Shown piece by piece: positions 10,667 through 19,536 of a stretch of DNA of 64,000 nt. Source of the stretch: Bacteroidales bacterium (GTDB taxonomy: Bacteria; Bacteroidota; Bacteroidia; Bacteroidales; F082); NCBI GenBank assembly GCA_028277395.1, contig JANQGJ010000010.1, positions 48,297 through 112,296 on the forward strand. The letters are read 5' to 3'. The notes under the pieces are model-generated. The model saw only the letters and a program-made list of their open reading frames with translations, was not told the origin of the DNA and searched no databases. Each line of letters opens with the position of its first letter. Position 1 is the first letter of the stretch. The translations under genes were made by a program, and so were the position numbers.

Positions 10667-10699
10667 CAAATATACATAATCATGACATTGTATTTCAAA
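10667..10699 (-). promoter_or_regulatory. Bacteroidota-type promoter for the C25 peptidase gene
   Basis: On the minus strand TTTG (10699-10696) is followed after 21 bp by TATATTTG (10674-10667). This matches the Bacteroidetes sigma-ABfr consensus TTTG-N19-21-TAnnTTTG. Transcription would begin near 10660, about 15 nt before the ATG at 10645. Confidence 0.65.
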
Positions 10700-10744
10700 A
10701 GAGGTTTGCATAACTAAAGAAATATTATTTTTACATTATAAAGC

Positions 10745-11680
10745 ATGACGATAAATATGGAGAGAATTATAATTTTTGGAGGAAGTGGTTTTATTGGTAA
10801 ACATCTTATTAATGAGCTAAAGCAAGATTACAAAATAATTGTTGTATCCCGAAGAAGAAGGACCACAGAGAAATCTCTTGGCAAAAATATAATAGTTGAA
10901 AGGCTGAGAAGCAGAGATATTTCAAAATTGGTAGAACAGATAGATGGAGCAAAAGCTGTAGTTAACCTTGCAGGAGAGAATGTTGGAGGAAGGTGGAGTG
11001 CAAAAAAAATGGAAAAAATAAGAAAAAGCAGGTTGGATGTTGACAGTATAATCGCCAGATCAGTTCGTCAGGCTACAAATAAACCGGAAGTTGTAATTCA
11101 GGGTTCAGCAATTGGTATTTATGGTTTTAGCCGACAGGACATTGAAATTACTGAAGATTATTCGTTAGGACAAAGAGGATTTCTCCCAAAAGTTGCCTTA
11201 AGTCATGAAGAGGCTATGAGTCAGTTGGAATCTTTTACAAGAGTTGTGTACATACGTACAGGTCTGGTATTGGATAAAAATGACGGAGCTCTGTCAAAAA
11301 TGGCCGAACCCTTCAAATATTTCATTGGTGGAAGGCTTGGAAATGGCAAACAATGGAATTCATGGATACATATTGAGGATGAAGTCAGGGCCATACGATT
11401 TCTGATTGAAAACAACAACTGTTCAGGAGCTTTCAATCTAACATCACCAAATCCTGTTGAAAATCGCGAGTTAGCTAAAAACCTGGCAAAAGTTCTTCAC
11501 AGGCCATATTATTTCCATGTACCTTCTTTTGTGATCAGGCTATTTCTGGGGAGGATGGGTAGTGAGCTACTAATAAGCGGTTTAAAAGTAATTCCTGAAA
11601 ATTTACTGGCAAAAGGATTCAAATTTAAGCACGAAGATATTTACGACACTCTCGTTGATCTATACAAAGAAAAAAACTAA
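10745..11680 (+). CDS. TIGR01777-family NAD(P)-binding epimerase-like protein
   Basis: An extended short-chain dehydrogenase fold is indicated by the N-terminal nucleotide-binding motif GGSGFIGKH, the NLAGENVGG segment and the GSAIGIYG stretch. The C-terminal helical region is typical of the YfcH/TIGR01777 group (about 300 residues; here 311). The group is related to plant SulA/cell-division epimerases, but its bacterial reaction is not established. An alternative ATG at 10757 (MERIIIFGG) would remove four residues and fits family N-termini equally well. It is likely co-transcribed with the YccF gene 10 bp downstream. Confidence 0.82.
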   Translation: MTINMERIIIFGGSGFIGKHLINELKQDYKIIVVSRRRRTTEKSLGKNIIVERLRSRDISKLVEQIDGAKAVVNLAGENVGGRWSAKKMEKIRKSRLDVDSIIARSVRQATNKPEVVIQGSAIGIYGFSRQDIEITEDYSLGQRGFLPKVALSHEEAMSQLESFTRVVYIRTGLVLDKNDGALSKMAEPFKYFIGGRLGNGKQWNSWIHIEDEVRAIRFLIENNNCSGAFNLTSPNPVENRELAKNLAKVLHRPYYFHVPSFVIRLFLGRMGSELLISGLKVIPENLLAKGFKFKHEDIYDTLVDLYKEKN

Positions 11681-11690
11681 AAATAACAAT

Positions 11691-12068
11691 ATGAGATTTC
11701 TTGGAAATATAATATGGTTGCTGTTCGGAGGACTGGCAATCGCTATTGAATACTTTGCAGCAAGTATTGTATTATTTGTAACTATTATTGGTATACCATT
11801 TGGTTTACAAACAATTAAACTTGGAGTTTTAGCTATTTGGCCTTTTGGAAATGAGGTTGTCCAAACTGACAGAACTTCGGGTTGTTTAAGTACATTAATG
11901 AACATCATATGGTTTTTTGTTGGAGGTTTTTGGATAATGATAACTCATTTTTTCTTTGCAATACTGTTGTTTATAACTATAATCGGAATACCCTGGGGTA
12001 TGCAACATGTAAAGCTTGCCGGACTTGCTCTTACACCTTTTGGAAGGGATATTGTACCAAAAAATTAA
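11691..12068 (+). CDS. yccF: YccF-family small inner-membrane protein
   Basis: The 125-residue protein consists of two similar halves. Each has a Trp-rich hydrophobic helix followed by an IIGIPxGxQ-type turn and an AxxPFG motif, the signature of the duplicated YccF/DUF307 domain. Three to four membrane segments are expected. I place the start at the ATG at 11691 (MRFLGNIIW); an in-frame upstream TTG or ATT would only add Lys-rich residues that overlap the preceding gene. Function is unknown in the family; E. coli YccF is an inner-membrane protein. Confidence 0.8.
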   Translation: MRFLGNIIWLLFGGLAIAIEYFAASIVLFVTIIGIPFGLQTIKLGVLAIWPFGNEVVQTDRTSGCLSTLMNIIWFFVGGFWIMITHFFFAILLFITIIGIPWGMQHVKLAGLALTPFGRDIVPKN

Positions 12069-12123
12069 CTTATAGATAATTATTTGTAATATAGCAACCA
12101 ATTTAAATATCAAGTAGTACATT

Positions 12124-13206
12124 ATGAATATTCCTCTGGTACTTGAAACGGATACTGTATCCTATATTATAGGGGATAATGCTATTGAAAAGTCAGTAAA
12201 TAAATTCAGACAGTTTAAACGCATTATTGTTATTACCGATGATAATGTTGAAAAGTATTGCCTCCCGGTATTCAGGAAGAAGTTATCTTCCATTGAGATA
12301 GATGGAATAATCACTATAATAAGTGGAGAAGAAAACAAGTCTATCCATCAGTTGATCTATATTTGGAACGAACTCACACGACTAAATGCAGGAAGGGATG
12401 ATTTAATCGTTAATCTTGGAGGTGGAGTACTAACCGATATTGCAGGAATGGCTGCAGCAACATTTAAGAGAGGTCTTCAGTTCATGAACTTTCCCACAAC
12501 ACTTTTGGGAATGGTAGATGCTGCTATTGGTGGCAAAACAGGGATAGATTTTGCCAGATTTAAAAACCAGGTAGGATTATTTGTAAATCCGACATGCGTG
12601 ATTGCTGATCCGGTTTTTCTTAGTACTCTTGAAGAAATACATTGGCATTCAGGTTTTGCTGAAGTAATGAAGTATGGTCTTATAATGGACAGAGAACTCT
12701 GGCAAAAGCTTGAGGGGAAAAACTATCATGAGGTTGAAGACTGGAATAATGTAATAATAAAAGCCGCAAGAGATAAAATCGATATTGTCAGGTTTGATGT
12801 TTTGGAAAAAGGAATACGAAAGAACCTGAATTTTGGTCATACAATTGGTCATGCACTTGAATCATTTTATCTTAAATCAGGAAACCCCGTTACACATGGA
12901 ATGGCAATTGCTGCAGGAATGATCTGTGAAACATGGTTATCATCAAAAATTTATAGTATTGAATGTACCTGCCTGGAAAGTATTGTGAAAATGATTGACA
13001 AGAATTTCAGCAGGTTCAACTTTACAGAGAATGATATACCAAGAATAATGCAATTGATGAAACAAGACAAAAAAATCAGGAAGAACAAACAGAATTTCAG
13101 CTTATTAAGGAAGATAGGAAAAGCAGTTCATGAGGTTGAGGTTGATAACAATCTTATTATTCAAAGCCTTGAATTTTATATCAATCGAAAAAGTATTATA
13201 AGTTGA
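12124..13206 (+). CDS. aroB: 3-dehydroquinate synthase
   Basis: AroB cyclises DAHP to 3-dehydroquinate with NAD and Zn in the cytosolic shikimate pathway. The protein (360 residues, normal length) shows the NAD-binding GGGVLTDIAG segment, the substrate-binding GGKTGIDF motif, and the zinc-ligand region with GFAEVMKYG and NFGHTIGHALE. Its stop overlaps the start of aroA by 4 bp, so the two aromatic-pathway genes are translationally coupled. Confidence 0.93.
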   Translation: MNIPLVLETDTVSYIIGDNAIEKSVNKFRQFKRIIVITDDNVEKYCLPVFRKKLSSIEIDGIITIISGEENKSIHQLIYIWNELTRLNAGRDDLIVNLGGGVLTDIAGMAAATFKRGLQFMNFPTTLLGMVDAAIGGKTGIDFARFKNQVGLFVNPTCVIADPVFLSTLEEIHWHSGFAEVMKYGLIMDRELWQKLEGKNYHEVEDWNNVIIKAARDKIDIVRFDVLEKGIRKNLNFGHTIGHALESFYLKSGNPVTHGMAIAAGMICETWLSSKIYSIECTCLESIVKMIDKNFSRFNFTENDIPRIMQLMKQDKKIRKNKQNFSLLRKIGKAVHEVEVDNNLIIQSLEFYINRKSIIS

Positions 13207-14444
13207 GTGTAAAAATCGAAAAAATATCATCTAATCTTGATGGGATCATTAACATCAAAGGATCAAAAAGCATTAGCAACAGACTCCTTATTATGAGTGA
13301 GCTTGCAAATAGCGAAAAGGTAATTTTAAATCTATCATCGTCTGATGACACCAGGAGTTTACAATTTTATCTGGATATGATAAATAACTGTGAGGTTTCA
13401 GGGATTCCCATGGTTATCGATTCGAAAAACGCCGGTACAGTAGCACGTTTTTTAACCGCTTTCCTTGTTTTCCGTGAAGGCACATGGTTGTTAACTGGTG
13501 ACAACCGAATGAAATCACGTCCAATAACCGGATTGGTGGATGGATTGTTACAACTTGGAGCTAACATAACCTATATTGAACAGGAAGGATATTTACCCGT
13601 TAAAATAGTTGGCCAGGACATATTAGGTGGTATAATCACTATTGATCCTACACTTAGCAGCCAGTTCGTTACTGCTATTATGATGATTGGTCCATATCTT
13701 GATTTGGGATTAACAATAAAACTCAATGATAAACCTGTTTCGTTACCTTATATAGTGATGACACAAAAACTGATGCAAAGTTTTGGAGTTTCAGTAACTA
13801 TTGCTAATGAAACGATTGTAATAAAAGAAGGGAATTACAGTTTCACGAATTGTACTGTTGAACCAGATTGGAGTTCAGCCTCTTATTGGTATGAAACAGT
13901 AGCGTTATCTAATAAATCATCAATTTTCATTCCCGGACTGAAGAAGGACAGTATTCAGGGTGACAGTGTATTACCCGAAATATTCGAAAAGCTTGGTGTA
14001 AAAACTGATTTCTTTTATGATGGTATAAGGATAAGCAACTCAGACAACTTTGTCAGACGTTTATCATATGACTTCGGGGGATGTCCGGATATTGTACCGG
14101 CAGTTATGGCAACATGTACAGCACTGGGTATTGAAGCCGAATTCATTAATATTGACCATTTGATGTATAAAGAATCCAACAGGTTGGAAACGCTTGCATT
14201 GGAGCTGGGAAAAACAGGTGCTGTTATCGAAAAAAGAAATAATGTGTATGAATTAAAAGTCACTAACATTCCGCAAAAAGATATGGTTTTCAATACACAC
14301 AACGACCACCGTTTAGCAATGTGCCTGGCACCTCTTGTTCTTAGATACGACACAATTAAAATAAATGAACCGGAGGTTGTGAATAAATCATATCCTGAAT
14401 TTTGGGATGACTTTAAAAAACTTAATTTTGCATCAATTAATTGA
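13203..14444 (+). CDS. aroA: 3-phosphoshikimate 1-carboxyvinyltransferase (EPSP synthase)
   Basis: AroA joins PEP to shikimate 3-phosphate. Visible family features are the N-terminal KGSKSISNR substrate-binding motif, the NAGTVARFL stretch equivalent to the LGNAGTA region, LSSQFVTA in the middle, and a C-terminal HNDHRLAM motif. The start is a TTG at 13203 that overlaps the aroB stop (TTGA), an unusual codon here but the only one giving the conserved SVKIEKI N-terminus and a coupled arrangement. Length is 413 residues, near normal. Confidence 0.93.
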   Translation: MSVKIEKISSNLDGIINIKGSKSISNRLLIMSELANSEKVILNLSSSDDTRSLQFYLDMINNCEVSGIPMVIDSKNAGTVARFLTAFLVFREGTWLLTGDNRMKSRPITGLVDGLLQLGANITYIEQEGYLPVKIVGQDILGGIITIDPTLSSQFVTAIMMIGPYLDLGLTIKLNDKPVSLPYIVMTQKLMQSFGVSVTIANETIVIKEGNYSFTNCTVEPDWSSASYWYETVALSNKSSIFIPGLKKDSIQGDSVLPEIFEKLGVKTDFFYDGIRISNSDNFVRRLSYDFGGCPDIVPAVMATCTALGIEAEFINIDHLMYKESNRLETLALELGKTGAVIEKRNNVYELKVTNIPQKDMVFNTHNDHRLAMCLAPLVLRYDTIKINEPEVVNKSYPEFWDDFKKLNFASIN

Positions 14445-14462
14445 AACTAATTACGTGTTATT

Positions 14463-15194
14463 GTGACTAAGCCACTGGAAGTAGATATATTTATCCCCTG
14501 TTTTATTGATCAGTTTTATCCGGAAACAGGATTTAATATGATCAAAGTTCTTGAAAAAGCAGGAGTAAAGGTTCATTATAATGCTGATCAAACTTGTTGT
14601 GGCCAAATGGCATTTAACAGTGGATTCTGGGATGAAGCAAAAAAGCTTGGAGAAAAATTCATCAAGGATTTTAGTAATGACAGGATGATAGTAGGTCCGT
14701 CAGCCTCATGTGTTGGTTATATAAGAAACGGTTATGATGAGCTCTTTTATAATGGAGCATTTCATAATGAGTACAAACAATTACAACGTTCCATGTTTGA
14801 AATTACCGATTTTTTGGTAAACATCGCCAGGGTTACTGATCTGGGCTCTGTTTTTGAACATAAAGTTACATTTCATGATTCATGTGCTGCACTACGTGAA
14901 TATAAAATTGGTGATGAGCCTCGTCAACTTTTACAAAATGTTGAAGGACTTGAGCTTATTGAAATGGAAAACACAGATGAATGTTGTGGGTTTGGTGGCA
15001 CATTCTCCATAAAGTTTGAACCAATTTCTACAGCTATGGCCGAACAAAAGGTACATAATGCTATAAATACAGGTGCTGAATACATAGTATCTACTGACAG
15101 TTCCTGTTTGATGCACCAACATGGTTATATCAAAAAGCATAACCTGCCTTTAAAAGTGGCCCATATTGTTGATGTGCTTGCTTCAGGACTTTAA
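14463..15194 (+). CDS. LutA/YkgE-like (Fe-S)-binding CCG-domain protein
   Basis: Two cysteine-rich CCG domains are present: TCCGQMAFNSG near residues 44-54 and DECCGFGGTF near 174, plus FHDSCAALRE. The 243-residue length matches LutA/YkgE, a subunit of the LutABC iron-sulfur lactate oxidation complex; related CCG domains occur in heterodisulfide reductase and glycolate oxidase. lutB and lutC are absent here, so a different partner or distant genes must be assumed. The start is GTG at 14463, 18 bp after aroA, so co-transcription with aroBA is plausible though functionally unrelated. Confidence 0.82.
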   Translation: MTKPLEVDIFIPCFIDQFYPETGFNMIKVLEKAGVKVHYNADQTCCGQMAFNSGFWDEAKKLGEKFIKDFSNDRMIVGPSASCVGYIRNGYDELFYNGAFHNEYKQLQRSMFEITDFLVNIARVTDLGSVFEHKVTFHDSCAALREYKIGDEPRQLLQNVEGLELIEMENTDECCGFGGTFSIKFEPISTAMAEQKVHNAINTGAEYIVSTDSSCLMHQHGYIKKHNLPLKVAHIVDVLASGL

Positions 15195-15228
15195 GGATAC
15201 CTTCAGATAATATTTATACATGTTTTTC

Positions 15229-16581
15229 CTATTTAAGAAATTCAGGTATTTCCTTTTTACCCAAGGGCTTACCAATTATTCTCTTGTTCTCATCAAGTAC
15301 AAAAACTGATGGTGTAGCTGCTATGCCATATTCCTCGATTATATCACCATTCCAACCCTTTAGCTCAGCAATATTTATCCAGCCGTATCCGTTCTCAGCC
15401 AGGCTTTTTCGAAGATCCTCTTCAGATTCATCAATTGAAACAGCAATAACTTCCAGTTCATTCCTGTCACCATAAAACGAATCAATAACTGGCATAATCT
15501 CATCACAATGAGGACACCAGCTCGCCCAAAATATTAATACAGTTTTTCGTGCCTTAATTTCACTTAACACAATATCATTACCTTCAATATCTTTCGCTTT
15601 AAAATCAGGAGCAACTTTACCAATTGCAAGCTTATTTATCAACTCAATTTTATTTTCCAGTTTTAGTTTTCTTTCAGTGTTTTCACAAAACTGATCAAGA
15701 ACACTGTTGTTAGCAATATGTATCAATCCTTTTTCAAATCCTATTGATTCAAACCCCTTAATCAGGAAGTCAGCTAAAAACTCATATACTTTTTGATTAA
15801 TACCAGCATGTGAAAGAATAGTATCCACTCCTATCAACATAAAATCTTCGAGCTCTTCCTGAGAGTTTGCATCATTCTGATATAAACTCAGGTAACCCAC
15901 AGCTTTAGAGGTTAAAAATGTACTTCGAATCAGCATTGTATCGTTGAAGTCAACGTTATCAAAAAAATGAAGCTTTTCGTACAACTGTTGATCACGGATA
16001 CTTAATTTAGGGTTGGCAATAACAGGGCGATCACACTCCAGGTATTTTGCTGCCAGGGTTCCCTGATTATTTTCAACAAGTTCGTCTATTCTCTCATTTA
16101 ATTCATCTTTCAGAAAAACAAATTTATCTACAGCCTCATTGTAGAAATCATCGACAGGCGGGTAATTGTTAAGGAAATTCTTAAGAACATCAAGCTTGTA
16201 TAAATTCCGTCCTTTTATACCAAGATAATCATAATAAATCAGGTTCTCCACAGAACTGATTATCTGAATACCATCATCATTTTCAAACCCTGAGGTAATG
16301 AACTGAATATTTTCCCTGTTGTAAATCAGTTCTACAGCTTTTCCCGGACCATTTATTACAACATACATTCCCGGTAGCATTTCATCGCTACATGAAAAAG
16401 AAAATGCACCTGTATTATCAGTAACAGTAGTATCAACAATTTTTCTTTTTTCACCCAGTAACCTCATCAAATAAATATTCTCATTCTCCAATCCGTTAAT
16501 GGTACCATTTATAATGTATTCCTGAGCAAAACCTGTGTAAAACAGACTCATCATTATAACAATAATGCAATTTCTAATCAT
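15229..16581 (-). CDS. TlpA-type thiol-disulfide oxidoreductase with N-terminal DUF4369-like domain
   Basis: A signal peptide leads into a beta-rich N-terminal domain of the DUF4369 kind (residues about 20-120), a helical middle, and a C-terminal thioredoxin domain with WASWCPHC (Cys356-Cys359) and a cis-Pro ATPSVFVLD loop. Such Bacteroidota proteins act in the envelope as reductants or isomerases for exported Cys proteins or cytochrome maturation; the exact client is not evident. A second protein of the same layout lies at 17478-18869, so the two are probably paralogs flanking scpB. A TAATTTTG box on the minus strand at 16606-16599 could be its -7 element. Confidence 0.85.
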   Translation of the reverse strand: MIRNCIIVIMMSLFYTGFAQEYIINGTINGLENENIYLMRLLGEKRKIVDTTVTDNTGAFSFSCSDEMLPGMYVVINGPGKAVELIYNRENIQFITSGFENDDGIQIISSVENLIYYDYLGIKGRNLYKLDVLKNFLNNYPPVDDFYNEAVDKFVFLKDELNERIDELVENNQGTLAAKYLECDRPVIANPKLSIRDQQLYEKLHFFDNVDFNDTMLIRSTFLTSKAVGYLSLYQNDANSQEELEDFMLIGVDTILSHAGINQKVYEFLADFLIKGFESIGFEKGLIHIANNSVLDQFCENTERKLKLENKIELINKLAIGKVAPDFKAKDIEGNDIVLSEIKARKTVLIFWASWCPHCDEIMPVIDSFYGDRNELEVIAVSIDESEEDLRKSLAENGYGWINIAELKGWNGDIIEEYGIAATPSVFVLDENKRIIGKPLGKKEIPEFLK

Positions 16582-16647
16582 ATCAGTAATTTATTTTTCA
16601 AAATTAAACAAATCACTTAATTTTATCATCCATTAAACAATGTCCAT

Positions 16648-17427
16648 ATGAAATCTATATCTACAACATTTAACGATAAAATTGCCATTATTACATTTAA
16701 CAATGATTCTAGACGAAATGCTCTTAGCGATGAAATGTTGCAGGAGTTGGAACATTGCTTTGAAAACTATTCAACCAAAGATGTCAGAGTTGTAATACTT
16801 AGAAGTAATAGCAATGCAAAAGTATGGTCAGCCGGTCTTGACATAAACCAACTACCTGAGCCCGGGAAAGACCCTTTACCATACAGTCATCCTCTTGAAA
16901 AATTAATGCGCAGAATAGAAGAATTCAAATCACCTGTAATTGCCATGGTTACAGGTTCGGTTTGGGGAGGAGGTTTTGATCTTGCACTAACATGTGACAT
17001 GATAATCGGATCACCCAAATGTTCATTTGCCATAACTCCGGCAAAAATTGGGGTCCCCTATAATACAACTGGTTTAATGCATTTTCTGAATGCTGTGGAA
17101 ATGAATATAGCTAAAGAAATGTTTTTTACTGCCAGGCCAATTAATGCCGAAAGGGCTTATAACATAGGCTTGATAAATCACCTGGTTGACACTGACGAAA
17201 TTGAGTATTTTACATATAACCTTGCTAAAAAGATTTCAGAAAACTCACCTTTGGCAATTAGTGTAATAAAAGAGCAGCTAAATTTGCTTGGAAAAGCCAA
17301 ACCTGTTACTCCGGATGTGTTTGAAAAAATAAATGAGTTGAGGGCAAAAGCATTTAACAGTTTTGATTTTTCTGAAGGCAAGAATGCTTTTCTGGAAAAA
17401 AGAAAACCTGAATTTAGAGGAAACTAG
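16648..17427 (+). CDS. scpB: Methylmalonyl-CoA decarboxylase, crotonase family
   Basis: The 259-residue protein follows E. coli ScpB (YgfG) closely by eye. The N-terminus has FNNDSRRNALS. The substrate loop has SAGLDINQLP and the oxyanion hole GSVWGGGFD. The C-terminus has ISENSPLAISVIKEQL and AFLEKRKPEF. ScpB decarboxylates methylmalonyl-CoA to propionyl-CoA, a late step in succinate-to-propionate conversion. Methylmalonyl-CoA mutase and the CoA transferase are not in the window. A general enoyl-CoA hydratase is the alternative, but the VWGGGFD and KRKPEF motifs favour ScpB. Confidence 0.85.
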   Translation: MKSISTTFNDKIAIITFNNDSRRNALSDEMLQELEHCFENYSTKDVRVVILRSNSNAKVWSAGLDINQLPEPGKDPLPYSHPLEKLMRRIEEFKSPVIAMVTGSVWGGGFDLALTCDMIIGSPKCSFAITPAKIGVPYNTTGLMHFLNAVEMNIAKEMFFTARPINAERAYNIGLINHLVDTDEIEYFTYNLAKKISENSPLAISVIKEQLNLLGKAKPVTPDVFEKINELRAKAFNSFDFSEGKNAFLEKRKPEFRGN

Positions 17428-17477
17428 TAGCTTCTTAATCAATATTTACATGCATTAAAAACACTTTGCAAACCTAC

Positions 17478-18869
17478 TTACTTATTTCTTTTTGAATAAC
17501 TTTCAGCAAACCTTTCAATATACAATCCCATATTTTCATCGGGCATGGGAAGATGAGCATAAGCTATTGTACCATCAGGATTTATTAAGATATAAGTTGG
17601 ATATGTTTCAATGTTATAATCTTCAAGCAGGAGAATACTATCTGACAGTGAAACAGCCTGCCAATCGGGGTTTGATAAGGTTTGAATATACTCTGTTAAA
17701 TTCGGATCATCACCTGTAATAATTGAAAGAATGTCAAATTTTGCACTGCTTCTTTCATGAATATCATTTATTATATCTTTATGAAAATCACAAATACGGC
17801 AGTTTTCAACAACAAAACATAATAACAGGAATTTTCCCTTAAAACTATCAATGGATAATTTCGTGTTATTAATACTGTTTAAAACAAATTCAGGAGCTAC
17901 AGTATTACTTTGAAGTTCCTGAAGTTTAATGATGTAATTACCGGCTATTTTCCTGTTTTCACTGAATTTCGAGTTTTCAGAAATATCAGTAAGCCTTGTA
18001 ATTACGCTCTCTTTTTTCACATAACGATCATGGTAGTACCTTGATAATAAAAGCATTGACACAATTTCCTTTACTCTGTCATCCTTCTTAAGTAAAGTAT
18101 CTCTTGATATCAGGTCATCAAGAAGTCCGGTATGTGGTTTACTGTTTATGGCAGGGATCAGGTCTTCATAACGAAAGGTACTTTCAGAGCTAAAATAACT
18201 TCTAAAGAACTCGTTGAAAAAATCTGTATATTGGATGTTATTGTATAATACCGGTTTGTTGACAAAGCAATTATCAAGTATCTTTTGGTTATTTTCCTTT
18301 TTACTTAACCAACTCAGATACCCAAGTGAGTAATTGATATAATTTTTAACAAACTCACTTTTGGTTTCAGTGGTATTCTTAATTTCATTTATAAAACCGG
18401 TTACTACTGACTTATCCCTGCTTCTGTAAATACTATTAACATTATTATATAAAAAATCATTATACCTGATATTAAAATCTTCAATATCATTTTGAATATT
18501 CCTGTCATCAGCGATGAGGTTAAATCTAAGTGGAAGTTTGTCAAAAACTGAACCAACCACATCTGAAGTGTCGGCAGGGATGTGGAACTTATAACCCGCA
18601 TCCGGACTTATATAAAACTCTCCTTTTTCCAGTTCGAGGGCAAGATATGCGAACTGTGTAAGTTCAACCTCAGGATTTAAACTGAAATTCCCGGAATTAT
18701 CAGTGTAAGTTTGGGCAATAGTTTGCTCAAGCCTGGAAAATCCATCTGCATATGTAATAATCCTGACGAGCTTATCCGGTTTATTTTCAGCATTACCAGA
18801 AACTACAGTGTTTTGAGAAAAGGCAACAAAAGAAGTTAAAATTAGAATAAAAGTTATACTGTTTTTCAC
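17478..18869 (-). CDS. TlpA-like envelope thioredoxin with CRIC active site
   Basis: The start codon is GTG at 18869, followed by a clear signal peptide (MKNSITFILILTSFVAFSQ). A beta-rich N-terminal region and a long helical middle precede a C-terminal redoxin domain. Its active site is CRIC (Cys357-Cys360) in place of the usual WCPxC, with a TYPTYILI cis-Pro loop. Domain order and the position of the Cys pair match the TlpA protein at 15229-16581, indicating divergence from a common ancestor. The Arg-Ile dipeptide should alter redox potential; the substrate is unknown. Confidence 0.78.
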   Translation of the reverse strand: MKNSITFILILTSFVAFSQNTVVSGNAENKPDKLVRIITYADGFSRLEQTIAQTYTDNSGNFSLNPEVELTQFAYLALELEKGEFYISPDAGYKFHIPADTSDVVGSVFDKLPLRFNLIADDRNIQNDIEDFNIRYNDFLYNNVNSIYRSRDKSVVTGFINEIKNTTETKSEFVKNYINYSLGYLSWLSKKENNQKILDNCFVNKPVLYNNIQYTDFFNEFFRSYFSSESTFRYEDLIPAINSKPHTGLLDDLISRDTLLKKDDRVKEIVSMLLLSRYYHDRYVKKESVITRLTDISENSKFSENRKIAGNYIIKLQELQSNTVAPEFVLNSINNTKLSIDSFKGKFLLLCFVVENCRICDFHKDIINDIHERSSAKFDILSIITGDDPNLTEYIQTLSNPDWQAVSLSDSILLLEDYNIETYPTYILINPDGTIAYAHLPMPDENMGLYIERFAESYSKRNK

Positions 18870-18914
18870 TGTTTATAATTTTTTGAATAACGATATTAAC
18901 AGAAAAATATTGGA

Positions 18915-19373
18915 CTAATACTTAACCTCCTTTGGGATCATGGAGCTTACATCTCCACCATTACGAATTACATCCCTGACAATTGATGATGATACCGGTG
19001 TAAACTCAGGTTCTGTTAAAAGGAAGATAGTTTCCACCTCGACGGCCAGTTTTCTGTTTACCTGTCCGATACCTCTTTCAAATTCAAAGTCAGCCGCTGT
19101 TCTCAATCCACGCAGTAGATAATTTGCATTCTTCTTTCTACAGAAATCAACTGTTAATCCGGAAAAAGATTCAACTGACACTTTGGGTTCCGATTTAAAG
19201 ATTTCCTTTAACCATGTCATTCTCTGCTTCAGATTAAACATACTTTTTTTATCAGAATTCACTCCTATTCCAATTATAATCTTATCAAATAATGGTATTG
19301 CTCTGTTCACAAGCGACACATGTCCGAGGGTAACCGGATCAAACGATCCAGGAAATATTGCTGTTCTTTCCAT
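18915..19373 (-). CDS. coaD: Phosphopantetheine adenylyltransferase
   Basis: CoaD makes dephospho-CoA from ATP and 4'-phosphopantetheine. The N-terminus MERTAIFPGSFDPVTLGH holds the nucleotidyltransferase TxGH motif, and LLRGLRTAADFEFE and the SSSIVRD region are typical. I start it at the ATG at 19373, giving 152 residues, the usual length; a longer frame beginning at 19421 adds 16 unconserved residues. A minus-strand TATATTTG box (19426-19419) lies about 45 bp upstream of this ATG and may be its -7 element. Confidence 0.93.
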   Translation of the reverse strand: MERTAIFPGSFDPVTLGHVSLVNRAIPLFDKIIIGIGVNSDKKSMFNLKQRMTWLKEIFKSEPKVSVESFSGLTVDFCRKKNANYLLRGLRTAADFEFERGIGQVNRKLAVEVETIFLLTEPEFTPVSSSIVRDVIRNGGDVSSMIPKEVKY

Positions 19374-19536
19374 AAATTCAACACTATTACAAACAGTAAA
19401 GATATTTGTTTTATTATACAAATATAAATTAATAGAATACCGGAATTAAGGTTGAATAGAATTATTTAATCAAATCCTGCTGTAAGTATGGTAATGAATC
19501 GATTTAAAAGATCCCTAAATAATTAACTTGTGTCAA

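Noticed and set aside
10705..10716. TGCATAAC, a ModE-like half-site, before the epimerase-like gene
   Set aside because: No matching inverted arm at any reasonable spacing; a single 8-mer is expected by chance in sequence of this composition.
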